DNA of 64,000 nt from Acanthaster planci. Lineage: Eukaryota > Echinodermata > Asteroidea > Valvatida > Acanthasteridae. The DNA is taken from positions 331,214 through 395,213 of the forward strand of contig NW_019091511.1 in NCBI RefSeq assembly GCF_001949145.1, given 5' to 3'. Each line of letters starts with the position of its first letter. Position 1 is the first letter of the stretch. Shown here piece after piece: positions 11,461 through 26,700 of this stretch. Below the pieces are notes generated by a model that made no database searches, was not told the DNA's origin, and saw only the letters and a program-made list of their open reading frames with translations. A program made the translations under genes and the position numbers.

Positions 11461-11710
11461 ATGAAGTTCACCCGGAGAGAATTCTCGTCAGTCTTCAGCT
11501 GGCACGCAATCATGGCACATCTGAATCTGTGGTTTATCTTATTCCTCCTCTCTACGGCACAACGTGGACGATACCGACACAGGCATGGGATGCGACGATG
11601 GGGAGGTATGGCAACAGCTTCCGAGAGCTCAACGGAAACAGTTTCACCCGTAGATTCTGAGGGAAGTGAGACCTTTGCAAATTCAACCTGCAGATATGGA
11701 GTAGCCAAGG
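11461..11710 (+). CDS. Polycystin-like gene exon 1: signal peptide
   Basis: ATGs at 11461 and 11512 share one frame. The second starts MAHLNLWFILFLLSTAQRG, a clear signal peptide. A basic (RYRHRHGMRR) and Ser/Thr-rich stretch follows. The exon ends in phase 1 at gtaaga and joins exon 2 at 15892 in frame. The link across 4.2 kb rests on phase and on the need for a signal peptide; transcript data would settle it. Confidence 0.6.
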
Positions 11711-14700
11711 GTAAGACTCGTCTTTATTAAAGTCATTTTTTTGACATTTTTGGAAAATTTATTAGCACGGTAATAGGGCCTATGCCTAAGTGAATGTTGC
11801 AACTTGATGCAACTGTCGCAACTTCTTTCTTTGATTTTTACTTTCCTTTTCGTTGAAATGCAACCACCTTAGCACTGCACATATTTTAAATGATTACAAG
11901 AAATGAAGAAATAAAATCGTTCATTATTTTTTGGAATCTGTTTCGTTATTGCTTTGTAATTCTTTAGACAATTTCTCAAGTTAAAAATCTTACAAATGGA
12001 TTATTTATCTGCATGATAATTATGCATACATATCTCTCTAGAATGACTGATTTACATTTCTTTCAGTAGTTTTCCAAAATGAGCTGAACCGGCCTGAAAG
12101 TGGTAGGCCTACATCGAAATTCCCACATCAAAATATCCAAAATGTTTGCCAATTTCTGAGGTTAGGTTGATCATAGGTTCTTGGCCTACTGCTTGGGTGA
12201 AGTTACATGCTCATTAATGATAACACTCAACATGCTCGAGCTAGATTAAGTGTGATTTCCGGAATTCCTAGATCCAGTGCTTCAAAAGTGAACTCTGTTT
12301 TCATGTTTATTGAACAGAGATCTGAAACTGTATTTAAATTTGCACTGAAATGAATTCCTAGCTCAGTTGGTGCGATGATTTGTTTGAATCAGAAATGAAA
12401 ATAATTTTGTAGGTGTGTATTAACAGGGGTTAAATTCACTTTGAAAATTGACCTTAATTTCTTTATCCTTACCCCATTCATAGCTCAAATCTCAAATGTG
12501 TGCCCCCCAAAAAACCCTCAGTCTATCACCTCATGCTCAAAGCTTCTCTCTTTCTGGAAAAGATCTTGATTCTTTCAATCAAAAGGTATTTTAAAAGCAT
12601 TTACAAAACTAAAAAAAAATTCTCACACTCAATTCCAACAGCAATCAGCTGTCGCGATACAATCTGCACCCTTCTAAAATGCCCTGGGTCTAATATTATG
12701 TCAGGTATAAAGACGAGATTTTCATATTTATGCTGAGATGTCAAGCAATAGTAGGTTTAAAGAAGGTCTGTCTAGTTGTTTACTTTCTGTGTAAATGCAA
12801 AAGGGTGAAGATCTCGCTCTCAAAAGAGGGAGTCCCTTATAAAACCACTCAAAAGGATGCAAATCCACTCTGAAAGGAATGAAAACCACTCTGAAAGAGT
12901 GAAAATTAGTCCAAAGAGGAACTTACTCTCCAACAGGTTAGACTGAGTGTCTGAATTGTTCAGGTCAGTGAAAAAAAAGATAAGGCACTGCCTTCAACAA
13001 GGGAACACAGAAATGAAACGAGTCCTACCCTTTAAAGCATCCAGAAACAATGATCACACAGCTGGTTTCACATGTTGACTGAAGCTCTCCATGTGCCACT
13101 TGTCTGCAGTCAGAATCAGCCAAAAAACACTCACAAAGTGTTGGACAGCAGTTTAAAAATGAAGTGACGGACAGGAGGGTTTGAACAGGTGTTGTGAAGG
13201 ATAACATGCATAAGGATAAACATTTGAAGAGCGGACAAACCCCTCACAAGAGGAAGGTAGGGAACGCGAGGGAAACGGTCTCCATGGAAACGTAGCATTT
13301 ATATGTACATCCAATATGCTGTTAATTTCATTGCTGCTTATCATGAAATGCAATACTCCTCTGCCGTCTGTGTATATAAATTCTTCCTCAGCAGGGTTCT
13401 GTGTTAACCATTTCCCGAACTCTGTAGATTCCTTCTACTTATTAAAAGGGGTGCTTCCATTGAATATACAGTCCTTTTATGAAGGGGTATCATTCTGACT
13501 TGCCATGTCTATTTTCTTTCCAGTTCTCTGCCTGTCTCTCCCCTAGTATTACACAACATCTCCAGCAAATCACTACAGTTGTGTCTGTAATGATTTGCTA
13601 ACTTGGGAGCCACTGAATAAGCAATTGCCTTGGCAAAGTGTTAATATTAGGAGAGTTATATTATTTCGACCAGTACAAATTGCTTAGGTACATGCAGGGC
13701 TAACAGAATCGAAGGGACTAAATGTTTGATCACAATTCTGAACACTTTGTTCCTCTTGAAATGCAGCCTAGCTGTAACTCTAAAACCGTCATATGAAATA
13801 AAGTGGCCAGAAGCAAGAGAATTTATTTCTTATTTCAACAGAAATTATTTTATTGATTTCTTGTGTCAAATATTTCACATAAATCACATCAAGTAGGAGA
13901 GAGGAAATAAATTACTAGAGATATTAATTACTGACACTTGACACTAATTATCACACTATCCAACGCCATTGGGATGAACTACAAAGACCATGAAATTATT
14001 AATTTTAATCACTAAACAGGGATTATGCTTAATGGTGATTCAAAGTTCAATATCACATGTGCCTTTAGGACATTGTCAGTCACTTTATGTGAAACTTATA
14101 CATGGTTTATGTGCAGTTATTCTGGATGGCTAATTTCCCCCTCCTCAACCAGAGCTAAAGGCCACGCCCGCTGATATGCGTGACCCATTACATACTCTTG
14201 GCCTATGAAGTGGATCCCCCAAGCCACATTGCGAACACCTGTTGCCTGCAGTCATTGATGATAGGTGTTGTTTTCACAACGAAAGGAAAATATCGATGAA
14301 TTTAATATTGGGCTATCCCTCGAAGCTTTACAGCGACCATCAACCTGTATAAAAATCACACCCTTCAATTAATTTCATTAGGTTGGGTCGGGATGTTATT
14401 GAGTTCATTCAACAAGTTTCAGCTTGATATCAAGTATGGTATTACAGTTTAATTTCAAAGAAACACTTACAGGTTTGTTTTTGCCCATAAATGTAACCTT
14501 GCTCTTTCAAATGCATATCAAAATATTACAAAGCGCAATAACTTGTTGTGTAATTGTTGTCATGGTGATGCAGCTGATTTCATCCTGGATTAGTTTCTGA
14601 TTCTGTATGATAAAATCAATAAATGGATGTGTATTTTTAATTCCATATTTCTCTTTTCCAACAAACCTTATTTTGGACATCAAACCAAAGGGGGAAAACT

Positions 14701-17700
14701 TTATCTACTGCTGCTAACCCTGTCTGGAAGCAATGTCCAAAGAGGACAAACAAATTACGACTTCAGGGGCAGATTCAGAACCAAACTGTTTGTGGGATAA
14801 AAATGTATTTCTTCATGTAAAATTTATGGTCTATCCAAGAGAGACTAATTTTAGGGGAACTGTTCAAACTTTAGAAATGGAAGGAAATGGAACAGTACTT
14901 AAAAGTCGTCCTTATCATATTCATGTGGAAGAAATACCTAGGGGCATGTTCTTATACACTCCCCTCTGCAATTCAGGTTCTGAGCTGATTGAAAAAGCCA
15001 CTGAAAAGAATTTGAATCAAGACCTGTCAAAGATGATTTATTATTCTATTAGTGATATCAACCCAGGATAAGCTCTTTTAATAGAACAGAAGACAATATG
15101 CGCTTGAAATCATTTTATTTCGCCATGTGCCTCATTACAACTGCAGTTTCTTCTTCAAATTTGTTTTCCTTTGCTCACTAAGTGACCTCATTGCATAAAT
15201 GTGTGTAGTTGTTCGCAAATTAACAGCTTATCAGAACAGTTTGATAACTAAAGAGTTGAACGGAACACTTAAAAGGGGGAAGGCCTTAAGACGATAAAAA
15301 GCCTCAAAAATCTTGCCCTGCTAAGAATGGGCATACATGCATATATCTACAGAAGATTACATCTACTTTCTATCACCAGCCTGCTCATTCATCAAACTGC
15401 ATGGACTTCTTTTCAAGTATCTTTGGCAATTTTTTTGACTTTTGAAAGGTGCAACTCCCCATGAATAAACCACCCCTACAAGCCTGTGTTTTCAACACTG
15501 ATATGAATCAACTGTTTTTGAAAAATCCTAAATTTTCTATGCATTTTGGTATTAACAGCAGTGAAGGTAACATTTTACAATAAACTGGTACAGATTCTCA
15601 TTGCTGCGTTAAGAATCTTTGCATAAATCCTGTAAATGAAACAACTAAAATTTATCTATCAAATCTTTGGTGAAATAAATATTGATTAAGAGAGTACTCA
15701 AAATGAAAATCCCAACTTTTAATGAAAATATTCATCATTTTGAAGAGTCTTTACAGTGTAACAAACAACATTTTCATTTTAAAAGCAAGCATAACAAAAA
15801 TCCTGAATTAGACCAAATCCAGGGGAGGGAAATACATGTACATTTGTATACATCATTCAAGAGATGTCAACTCTTGTCTGTTTTCTCTCAGTGAATCACA
15901 CCAGGAGTTTTGAATTAATTTCGTCGGACCTGATACAGCTAGATCCGTTTGCATCTGCGCTTCAGCTTAACGGTTCAAGAGCTGTAATGGCAGCAACTCG
16001 AACAGATGTCTGTTCAGGAAACGTTACCCTCTGTGTTCATGGATTCACAGTTTCAATGTGGTTTCATCCTAATGATGTGTCTGTCAGTCAGGAAGGTGTG
16101 TATTACCTCTCAAGTGGAGCCCAAAGAGCTGAATCCTGTGGCTTCTACTTTCGCCTGGATGCGTTGAACTTTGATCCTGATGGGTCAAGGGTTGGGGTGT
16201 TTGAAATCACCGTGGCAACATCGAGCACTCTATGGCAAGTGCATTACGAAGCCGTGATGTCAGTCAATCAACACGTCATGATAACATGGAGACCCAACCT
16301 TGGCTTAGATGTGCATGTTGATGGTGTGTGCGCCGGTACCCATGGCAGTGATGAAGGATATCAACGGTATCCATGGGCGACATGCTCCAAGGATCCATTC
16401 AGAGACTTGTACATTGGTGGGAGGAATGACATGAACAATGGTGGGTATGCTGTGGCTGACATTGGACAAGTTACCCTCTGGGATACGTGGAAAGATCTTA
16501 ATGATGTCTATGATCTCAGGCAAGAAGGTAAATTCTGTTGATAGACATGAAAAGGTCAGTCATAAATACGTCATTTTCATATCTATCGGCTAATACTTCC
16601 ACATTTAAAAATAACGACAAGCTTCATTTTCACTCACTGCATGTGACTGCTAACAAAATGAGATTTGACATTTTACTTTAATCCCAAATTCACAGGAGTA
16701 TTGCGAGCCTACTATGAGAACTGTATGCCATTGGGATCTCTTGAATCAGCCCTTCAACCTGCAGCTAACAACAGTTTTTCTAATAACTCACATCCAGCCT
16801 TACCTTGGCAGTGCAGAGCAGCATGCGATCCTAGCAGATACAACTTTGCAGCAATTGGTGGGAACGACCCACGATGTTACTGCCTTGTTAATCACAATCA
16901 CACCTACAGTGAATCAGATGCTGAAGTGTCTTGCAATGTCTGTCCTGGGTACAAAGTGATCACGTGCGGAAGTGACAACAGCCTGAGTCTGTATCAGTTG
17001 CCATCATTCCTACGCAGGAGTCCTGCTCCAGAGACTGTCCAAGGCTTGTCTGTGAGTTTAGATGGGGTCCAGTTCAGCAACGATAGGTACCTGGTAACGA
17101 CAAGGAGGAATGTCAATGTAAGTTTCTACGTCGACGCAGGTGTGAACGTCTTGTACTCCATCTTTGGAGATAACCGTCTGCAAGAGATTCAGACATTTAA
17201 TGCATCCACCTATTTATTTTTCCCTGAGGCTGGTTGGTATCATCTGACAGTCACAGCAACCAATGAGATCAGTCGTATTGAGAGGGGATTATGGGTAACA
17301 GCTAAGGACGACCCAGTGGAGTCAGGTGCCCTTCTTGTAGCAATCACTTCAGATAGACTAGCTGGTATGTGGGAGCCCATACTGATTTGGGTGGATATAG
17401 CCAATGGGAGTCCTAATGTGTCTTGTAGTCTGGACAACGGGGATGGCAAGAATGAACCATTTCCAGGCAGTCAATCTAGTATCGAACTCACTCATACGTA
17501 TAACAGTCCTGGTGTGTTTCTTCTTATTGTCAGCTGTGAAAGACGAGGTTCACAATCTGCTAATGCCTCCATCACAGTCATAATACAGGAGCGCATCACT
17601 ATCAGTCTAAATACCACATTCAGAGTTGTAACGGGCAACAATCTGACAATTCCATTTCAAATTTATGGCACAAATGTCACAAACCTTGAAGTCCTACTGA

Positions 17701-20700
17701 ACGATGTACCTTTCACCAACTACACATGCTCAGAGAACTTCACGTGCTTGGGTTCTATATGGAGAAACCTCATAGCCTTAACAGGAACATATGTCTTTGA
17801 AGTCCGAGCATCTAACCTCATCAGTGGTCAAGTTACTTTGACAGCCGATGTATACGTTGGGCTTCCCATAGGCAACATTTCTTATGAAATCAATGCCACC
17901 ACTGTGATTCCAAATGAGGATGTTCAGCTCACAGCAAATGTGACAGAGGGTACTTACATCTATTTCCACTTTGACTTTAATGGAAATGCAGTGGTCCTCA
18001 TCTGTGCTCTGGCTCCATGTTTAGTGTCTTACACACACAGCTTTCCAGTGGCAGGGGATTATAACGTTTCAGTGCAGGTCTCAAATAACTTCAATGCCTT
18101 CACCAGTGAGATCTTCTTGGTAAGCGTTTTCAATCCCGTTCCAGCTTTGAGCGTAGACGTGACCAACTCCAGCTCAATGCCATTCCCGTTGAGCTACATG
18201 TCTACCCTAAGTCCAACACATCTTTATGGCCAACGGAAGCAAAGGCAGTTTTTTCCATTGCTGGTTTTCAAAATCAACTCTTAGAAGATTTTGTGCCACT
18301 TTCAGACACAGAAGCTGTTATGACATTCTTCCTCAGTATTCCAGTGTATGGCATCTTTGTCGTAGAAGTAAATGTTTCAAATGCTATGAATTCTGTGACT
18401 TTGAATGTCCCAGTTCAGATTGGACAAGAAATCCAAGGGTTCTATGCTAAAGTACCGTTTCCAGTGCATGCAACTGGTGACAACATCAGCGTTGAGTTTG
18501 GCTTCACAGCTGGCAGTGAAGTTGTCTTTGAAGTGGATTTTGGAGAGACACACCAATTCAATTTTGAGACAAATTCAGTTGCAAATAAAACCATTTATCA
18601 CCAGTATAACAGTCCTGGTGACTTCACTATCACCGTGAGAGCTCATGGTGCCCTTGGGGACAAAGTCAGACAGTTCCCTGTGAGAATCCTCAATGCAATC
18701 AACGGCTTGAGAATGGAAACCTCTAGCACAAGTTTGGAAACAGGGAAACCAGTTCTTTTCACTTTCTACTTAGTGAAAGAAACAGCAATACCACAAATAG
18801 TTCACTGTGACATCAACTACGGTGATAGTAGTAAAACTGATTCATGGGATGGTGTTTTATCTGATGACAATATTACCCTCGAGCATATTTACGTTACCCC
18901 TGGATCTCGGCAAATCCAGGCAAACTGTTCAAATGAGGTGAGTCAAGTTATGCTATCAGTCAATGTAACACTTTATATACCTCAGACTGGATGCTTCATC
19001 AGTGTTGATCCAATGATGACCACAACCAACACCACGGTACACTATGTTGCATCAGTTAGTAACGGGTCGGATGTCAATGTCCTAATCCATTTTGGCGACG
19101 GGACAAACATGTCAGCATACTCTGACTCAACTGGTTATGTGGTGTTTGAGCACATCTACCATCTGGCAGGTTCTTATGCGGTTCAAATGAAAGCTTCCAA
19201 TCCTGTCAGTGACTGTCTAGCATATAACACAATTGTCATTCAGATTCCAATCCATACAGACAGCTACAATCTCAGCATCACCCCAAGTCTAGTTGACATC
19301 TCAAACCAGACAACAGTGTTCACTATCAGCTTAATGGATGATGAGATACCAACAAATGTTACAGCGTACTGGACCTTTGGCGATGGAAACTCATCCACAC
19401 AGTTCCTATATTCTGGAGTAAAATGGAGCATTTCACACATCTTTGAAGAAACTGGGGAGTATGAGGTCTTGGTGCATCTTTCCAACATGATCAGTGAGCT
19501 TAACTTCAACAGCACAGTGGTTGTTATGGAGCACATTGATGCACTTGAGTTTAATATCAGCAACGCAGCTGCAGTTGGTGACAATCTCACCCTCTCACTT
19601 CTGGCAACATCAGGGAGTTCAATATTTTATTACATAGACTTTGGGGATGGGACAGCAGACATGTTGTTTCAGGACAAGCCAGAAATTCTACATCTCGGCC
19701 ATTCTTATGATCAAGTTGGATGGTACATCCTAACAATAACGGCTGAGAATGGCCTTGGTGGAGTTATACACAACCGCACCAAGATCAGAGTGGTGTATCC
19801 CGTGCAGGGGCTGAACTTTGAAGCAAGCTCAGCGGTGATCTACAGTCCAGGAAACATCACGTTCAGTTTGACTATAGACGAAGTAGTGCCACCGCCCACT
19901 GTCATGGACTGTGAGTGGCGAAGACAGCCCGCTGGTCAAGCTAGCCTTGGCGATGACATATTGCTGAGGGAGAGGAATGTTAGCATTGGTACTGGTGAGA
20001 GTCTCAACGTGACCCATCACTTCCCTGGTGGTCAGTTCACCGTCATCCTGCACTGCAGGAACATTCTGGGAGGTGTCACTCTGAAGGAAGAGGTCACCAT
20101 TTATGAGGGCATTTCTGAGTTAAAAATGTCATCTGATAGTCTGATTGCCGAGGTTGGATCTCAAGTTCAGATTACTGTCACCACTTCACAAGGCTCGCTG
20201 CTGAATTATGCTGTGAAATATGGCGATGGCACCACAGATAACAGATTGGTTGTCATGTCAAGATCCACAAAGATTCAAGAATTCCTCCATGTGTATGCCA
20301 GACCTGGACTGTACATTCCATCTGTACATGTTGTAAATTTCTTAGGGGAGTCTAGTGCCAATCTCAATGCAAGTGTCGATGTTCTTCCTAGCACTCGGGG
20401 ATTCCAGCTTCTGGCAAACAGCCCAACATTTCCAAATACTCTGGTGGTGTTTACTCTTGTAGCGATTCAAGGCACTACCCCTCCATCAATGATACAACTG
20501 ATCTGGAACTTTGGCGATGGGAGCATTGACTTTGAGTCTGTAGAATTCAACACAACCCAAGGCATAAACCGTACTCACTTGTACAACAGTTCAGGAATGT
20601 ACCACGCAGAGGTGACTGTGACCAACAAACTGGACTCACACATATTTGGGACCGCAGTCACCATTATCCCAAAAGTTGAACCCATAAAAGTTAGATTTGA

Positions 20701-23700
20701 CTACAAAAACAAGGATGGCATTTGGACAGTTGGTTTAGGACATAATTTTAATTGGTTTCCAACTGATACAGACGTCAGAATGATTGCTAACACAACATCA
20801 AACGACGCGTCTATCATCTGGGAATTTGATAATGGGGAAACAGCTTTGCTTCAAATTGTATATAAACGATACAAAAACCCAGGGGTATACACTGCTACAT
20901 TAAGAGTTACGGACAGCATGGGCAAGCTTGAAGAATTCCACTTCATTTTCTACATCGCTAAGCCCTTCATCTTGTTATCAATCCAGGCTGTTGATGCAAC
21001 AGGACTGCCATCTTTGAAGTCTGGCAATCAAGTAGACTTCACACTGATTGGGGATGATTTACAGGGACCTGTTTGCATATCATGGAATGTTGGAGATCAG
21101 ACTCAACAGTATGTATATGGGCCGAGTTCTTGTCGAATGCCAGTGCATGATGATGTAATATTTGACCAAGCCAATCGAAGAGTCGGTCTGCACATCTCGC
21201 ATACGTTCACATCCCCAGGTAACTATCATGTGTATGTGTCGGCATCTAACTTCTTCACTACGGCATCTATATCTACGATAATCACAGTCACAGGATGTAA
21301 GAGTCCACCACAGGTTTCTATCAGAGGTCCAGGTGAGACGGTGGATGCACCACGATCTTATAGGACTTCAGAAGCAATCTTCCTTGACTTGGTCACCACG
21401 TTTGATTGCATTGGTGCCATTTCGATAACTTTCAACTGGGAAGTCAACAAACTCATCGCCGATGATGTCCAGAACATAACTCAGAAAGTGGGATACACTG
21501 TGCCATTTTTGAACAGACCACAGTTGGAGCTACCAGCGGGTTCGCTTGAAGTTGGCCTCTACGAGGTAAGCATAAATGTCACCGTTGAGAGGTTTGACAA
21601 TGCAACTGGGTCTGACAAGGTTTTCATTAGAATTGAACATTCTCCCCTGGTTTTGAGTCTAGAGGGCGGAAGCAGCAGATCAGTGGGTAACATTGCACCA
21701 TTGGTTCTGGATGCAATGACATCATCATATGACCCTGACAACACAGCAGGAAATTCTTCTGATTGGTCATTTAAATGGTCATGTCGGAAAATATCGGATG
21801 ACCACAAAAACAATTCCATAACAACAAATTTGGATGATTACCTGTGTGACAACAGCTCATGGGAGCAAATGAACTTCACGAAGGCTATCATTCAGCTGAA
21901 TCCACTGCAACTCCGGGTCGATGCAGTGTATGTCTTCAAGGTTGAAACCACCATTGGATCAAGATTTGCATCCTATCAGCAAACCATCCAGGTCATGCAG
22001 GGAGAACCACCAAAAGTATCTATCAGGCAAGTAAAAAAGTTCAAAACTTTCATTTCATTTCAAATTGATAAAGACTGTCTATATTCTATTGTCAAAGGCC
22101 ATATCTTCCAACTTTTTTTTTTCAGTTTGGCAAAGTTGTGAACATTTTGTTATGCCTTTAATCTTTTGATATTCTTTTTCACTCAACTCTTGAATCCATA
22201 AACTTTGTCTATATCATCAAGCTGACACATCAAGTATACATTTTATTTCTTTTCTTCACTTGATAATGGTGATAATATTCACACTTTGCATTCTACTTTT
22301 GAAGTATCAATTTTGGTAACTTTGATTTTGTTTTATGAATCTTAGCTGTGTTTCAAACTGCCGTGATAAAGTCAATCCCACGTCTTCCTTCACCCTGCAA
22401 GGGAGCTGCAGCAACTGCGATGCCAACAGCCAATCGCTGTTTACATGGACACTCTATTCAAAACAGCAAGACAGTGAGGACTTACAGCATGTCAGTAACC
22501 TTGGTAATATGACATCAACAGGTGAGTTCCAAACATGCAGAGCTGGAATAGCATCTTAATGTTTTTGACAATAAAACATTAATAAAAGAATTTGCATATT
22601 AAGAATGTAACCAGATGATAAATAGTCATCATATTTGACACGATCTGTTCTAAAGCTGCAAATATTGTTAATGTACAATGGCATTATTTGCTCCATTAAT
22701 GAAATAGTGTGCTGATAACCATTTTTGTTATTTAATGCATTAAATGATTTGTTTTGCACTGTAAACATTACCGAACGAAGAAAGTTTGCCTCTCTATGAA
22801 TAACAACAAACGATAGAATCAAACTTATTTTGGCTTGATTGTTGTAGGTGTGTCTAAGCAAGGTATTGCCTTTAATCCAAGTGAACTGGATGCAGGAAGA
22901 GAATACTATCTGCGTCTTGATGTCAAGGATGTGTTGCTAGGCAACGGTTTCACCCAATACTCATTCCTCACTAACTTGCCTCCGTACAATGGTGCATGCC
23001 AGATCAACCCATCTGTTGGTAAGATTAAATTGCAGATTTTGATTGGAACAACATTTTTAGTTACCTTGTTTATTTGGAACTTCTGTATGTTTTTTTTTGT
23101 TGGTGTTTCAATTAGAAGTGGGATTCCTTCATTGGATACCCCTCAACAAAAGATTCTTTGCCAAGAATTCATAGGTTCTTGTATTCATGAATAAAACTTT
23201 TTCTGTTTTGATATTGATTATCCACTTTGTTTTGAAGTCTTTGCCAATCAACTTTAGCAACTTCCAATGCCCTTCACTTGGAATGTATATTGACATTTCC
23301 AGCTGGCTGGCAAAAACCACTTGTAATATGTAAATTTGAATGACAATGAAGATTGACAAAGGAAAAGCTGTCAGGTCTCACCGTGCTTTTCTCACTGTAG
23401 GCTTTGCAGTCACCACAGAGTTCAGTATCAACTGCTCTGGCTGGTTAGACGAGGGTCACGCCATCAACCGAGACTCCATTTCCCAACATCTTGCTTCAGG
23501 ACAAGTCCTTCAGTACCGTGTCATGAGCAGAGCTAAGGGTCAGACCGATTTCTCCCTCCTGACATCCAGCGCTGATAGTTCCACCTCAGGAATTCTCTTT
23601 GGAGTTGGCCCAGAGGAGTTCAGCTTCCAACATGATGTGCAGGTTGCCGTAGTAGACGTGTATGGTGCAGCTGCATCTGTCAACTTGACAGTCTCTGTAT

Positions 23701-26700
23701 GATAATTGTTTCATTAAATTGTTGTCAACTGCACAATTTTCAGTTGCTAGAATGACTTTTTCCAGCATTGTAATATACAGATGGCAGATCAGTGGACCTC
23801 TTTGGACTGTGCTGGTTTATGATTGAAACAAAACTCAACTTAGTGTCTTTGTCTTTCACTCATTACATCCCTACAAAGAGTGCATATCAGTCTGGTTGCC
23901 AAACTAGTCTGCATGAAGCAACTTTATTTGAGAAAAAGAAACATACATCTAGAAATCAACTTAATTGCAAATGAAAAACGTCTTTTTGATCCTGTTTATA
24001 CACTGTGAAATCTATGATTAAATTGTGGTCTTGATAATGCAATGCTAATTAGGGGAAACTGGTTTCAAATGAAATCCAAAATGACAAAGTTAGTCGTCAG
24101 ATGATATGATGTCAGTTCATATTATATCAAACAGGTCAGGAAACCAGACCTAACAGCTGATGCAATCACATCGCTTGTCGGCTCCAACAACAGTAGACTA
24201 TCACTCCTGGCATCGTCTGGTGATGTGGAGGGTGCCACCCAGCTGATATCCGCTGTCCTGACCGTCCTGTCCGAACCACAGGCATGTCTGCTGCCAACCA
24301 GGCTATCATATAAAAACTGCACACAAAAGTTTTGCATCAAATTTTGATCAATTACCCAAAGTCACACTTGGCGTGGAGTACTCATGGACACTTTCTGACA
24401 GCTTTATTTTTGGTGTTGGAGCTTTTTACCTGGCACAAAGTTTACTATGATTACATGTAAACAAACTTTGCAAACAGACACGGTTCAGATAAAATTTATA
24501 TTTAAATCCTTCTTTCAAACTTGTGGCACTTACGTATGGTATGTTTACGTTACTTGAACATTTTAAACTTGATTCAAATTTAGTAGTTACAGTGTCCTCA
24601 TGTGAGCTTTGCTGGATTATTCTCTGGCACGATTCTAGAGCCAATTTTTGAGAGGGCTAAACCTTTTGCATGTGACGTCACCTTTTAACTTTTTCTACTG
24701 CAAATCCAATATTTTCCAACTTTTTACAAATGTTTTCATTTTTCTTGGGGGGGAGCTCAACAAAATGGGGGGGGGGGCAAAAGTCCCCTCAGCCTCTCCT
24801 CCGCCGTAGAACTGCGCCTGATCATTCTATAAAGTTGGAGTCCAATTTTTTTATAAAGTTCTGGTCACACCTACATATACAGCAATCTCGTGAGTGTTAA
24901 ACACAATCATTTATTTTAAGAGTGCTTAAGTGATGCAGATTACCTACTACACCAATAGCAAGTAGTTTGAAGTTAATTTCAGTGATATTTCCATGTCAAA
25001 TTACACAGGTCAGGTGTAACAGGGAGACAAGATGTCCAACGTTTGGACTCTGAGTTCATAGAATGACCCTGCTGCAAGTGGCGGAGAAGATTTTACATCA
25101 CCATAAACAGCTTGATATATCAATTGCCCACATGAGTTCACCTTTAACCTTTCCTTTTTTTCTTAGGATGAAAACTCCACATTTACACCTGAAGAACTGA
25201 GAGAGGTTAGTGACAGAAGTGTGGACCAGATTTAACCAGGGTGTGTCCCACTTCCAGAAATGTTCTGTTTCTGCTTTTTATTGTCGTATCCAACAACCAA
25301 GCTCTGTTTTAATTGGCTAAATTAAAGCAACTGTATTGGACAGTACTTTTGCCTTACTTCTTTTTAAAGCTATTTATACAAATCAAAGAGGTTTTCCAGT
25401 TGGTGCTCCAGCAAACATAAACATACCTCTTGATCCACTTGTCCATCTTACTCATGTCTTTTTCCTTCCAAGTTACGCTCCAATCTAATCCTGGAGTTGA
25501 GTAAGGTTTCACTGTGGGCAAAGACAGCCAATTCGCTGTTTCAGGCATCGGTCGTCATGGCAATGAGTCTTACTGGAGGAGTGAATGACAATGCATTGGT
25601 GAGTACATTACTGACAAGCTTAGAAGGGCATCTTATTTTTTTTTCATTTTCCCACATGTACTTAATTGCATACTTTAACAGTCTGACAACAGTTTTAAAC
25701 AATAGCATGTATTGCGTTATTTTTAAATTTCAACTTCTTAAATTCTTCATGTAAAGTTAGATTTCAAGCTTGGCAGGCAACTTTACCTATAAAGATCAAG
25801 AAAACATGTATGAAGCTTGATCAACAATATCAATATATAAACTCAATATAATTTACTCAGCAAATTACGTCACGTCTTTCAGCAAGCTACTGATGCTTTT
25901 TCTGACTGATGAACAAAGTTTGACTTGATTTGTTCAGTCTGATGGGATACAAAAGTTCTGATTTATGAAAAATTTTCCTGGATTGTTGTTGTGATCAGGT
26001 TGAGGCTGCAGCTGCGATGGCCGGGATGGCATTGAGTTTGAAAGGAATAGATGAAGACAATCCTGAAGTTGTCATTGACACAGCCAAAGGTAAAGACTAC
26101 ACTACTGTCTCTCGTTTTAATTAACAACCGATGTGCCTCCATTGCATCAACTTGATAATGACAATATCCCATCCCAAAAAACTTACAGTGAATAACTTTT
26201 ATTATTTTAACAATTTAAGCTTTCTTTTTACTCATACAGAAGTTGGAATGTTTGAGAAAGCTAAGTGAATTCTCGCCCAGAGATAAGAGCAAACAAGCAT
26301 TTTTTGTTCAATGATTTGGGGATTTTTCCCCCTTGTGTAAGAAAATACATCTTCAAAAATAAAATCATTTAAACATTCAATTCTAAATGAGTTCAGTTGT
26401 AAAGGGATTGTCTGACAGGAGTTAGTTAGAAACCTCAGCTGTGAAAAGTCAGATAATTGCTCCATTTCACTGCCGCAACAGGACTCACCGATGGACTAGG
26501 AAGTTTGATTGCCCAATCAGACAAGATCGTTCAGACTGTCATGGGAGCCAGTGAAGCATCTGTGTCCACCACTACATCACCATCTGGAACCGGGGAACTG
26601 GTTGTCTTTGATGTCTATGGCGATGACCTTTCACCTGAGGAGTTGGCCGAAGAAGCCATGAGAAAGAAGAAGGAACGAGAAAGAAATGAGCAAAATGCAC

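Noticed and set aside
22021-22141. Continuation of polycystin exon 3 to the stop at 22141, or use of the GT at 22030
   Set aside because: Read-through gives a Phe-rich tail unlike REJ, and the GT site puts exon 4 in a frame with an early stop. The GC donor at 22027 is the only one that fits.
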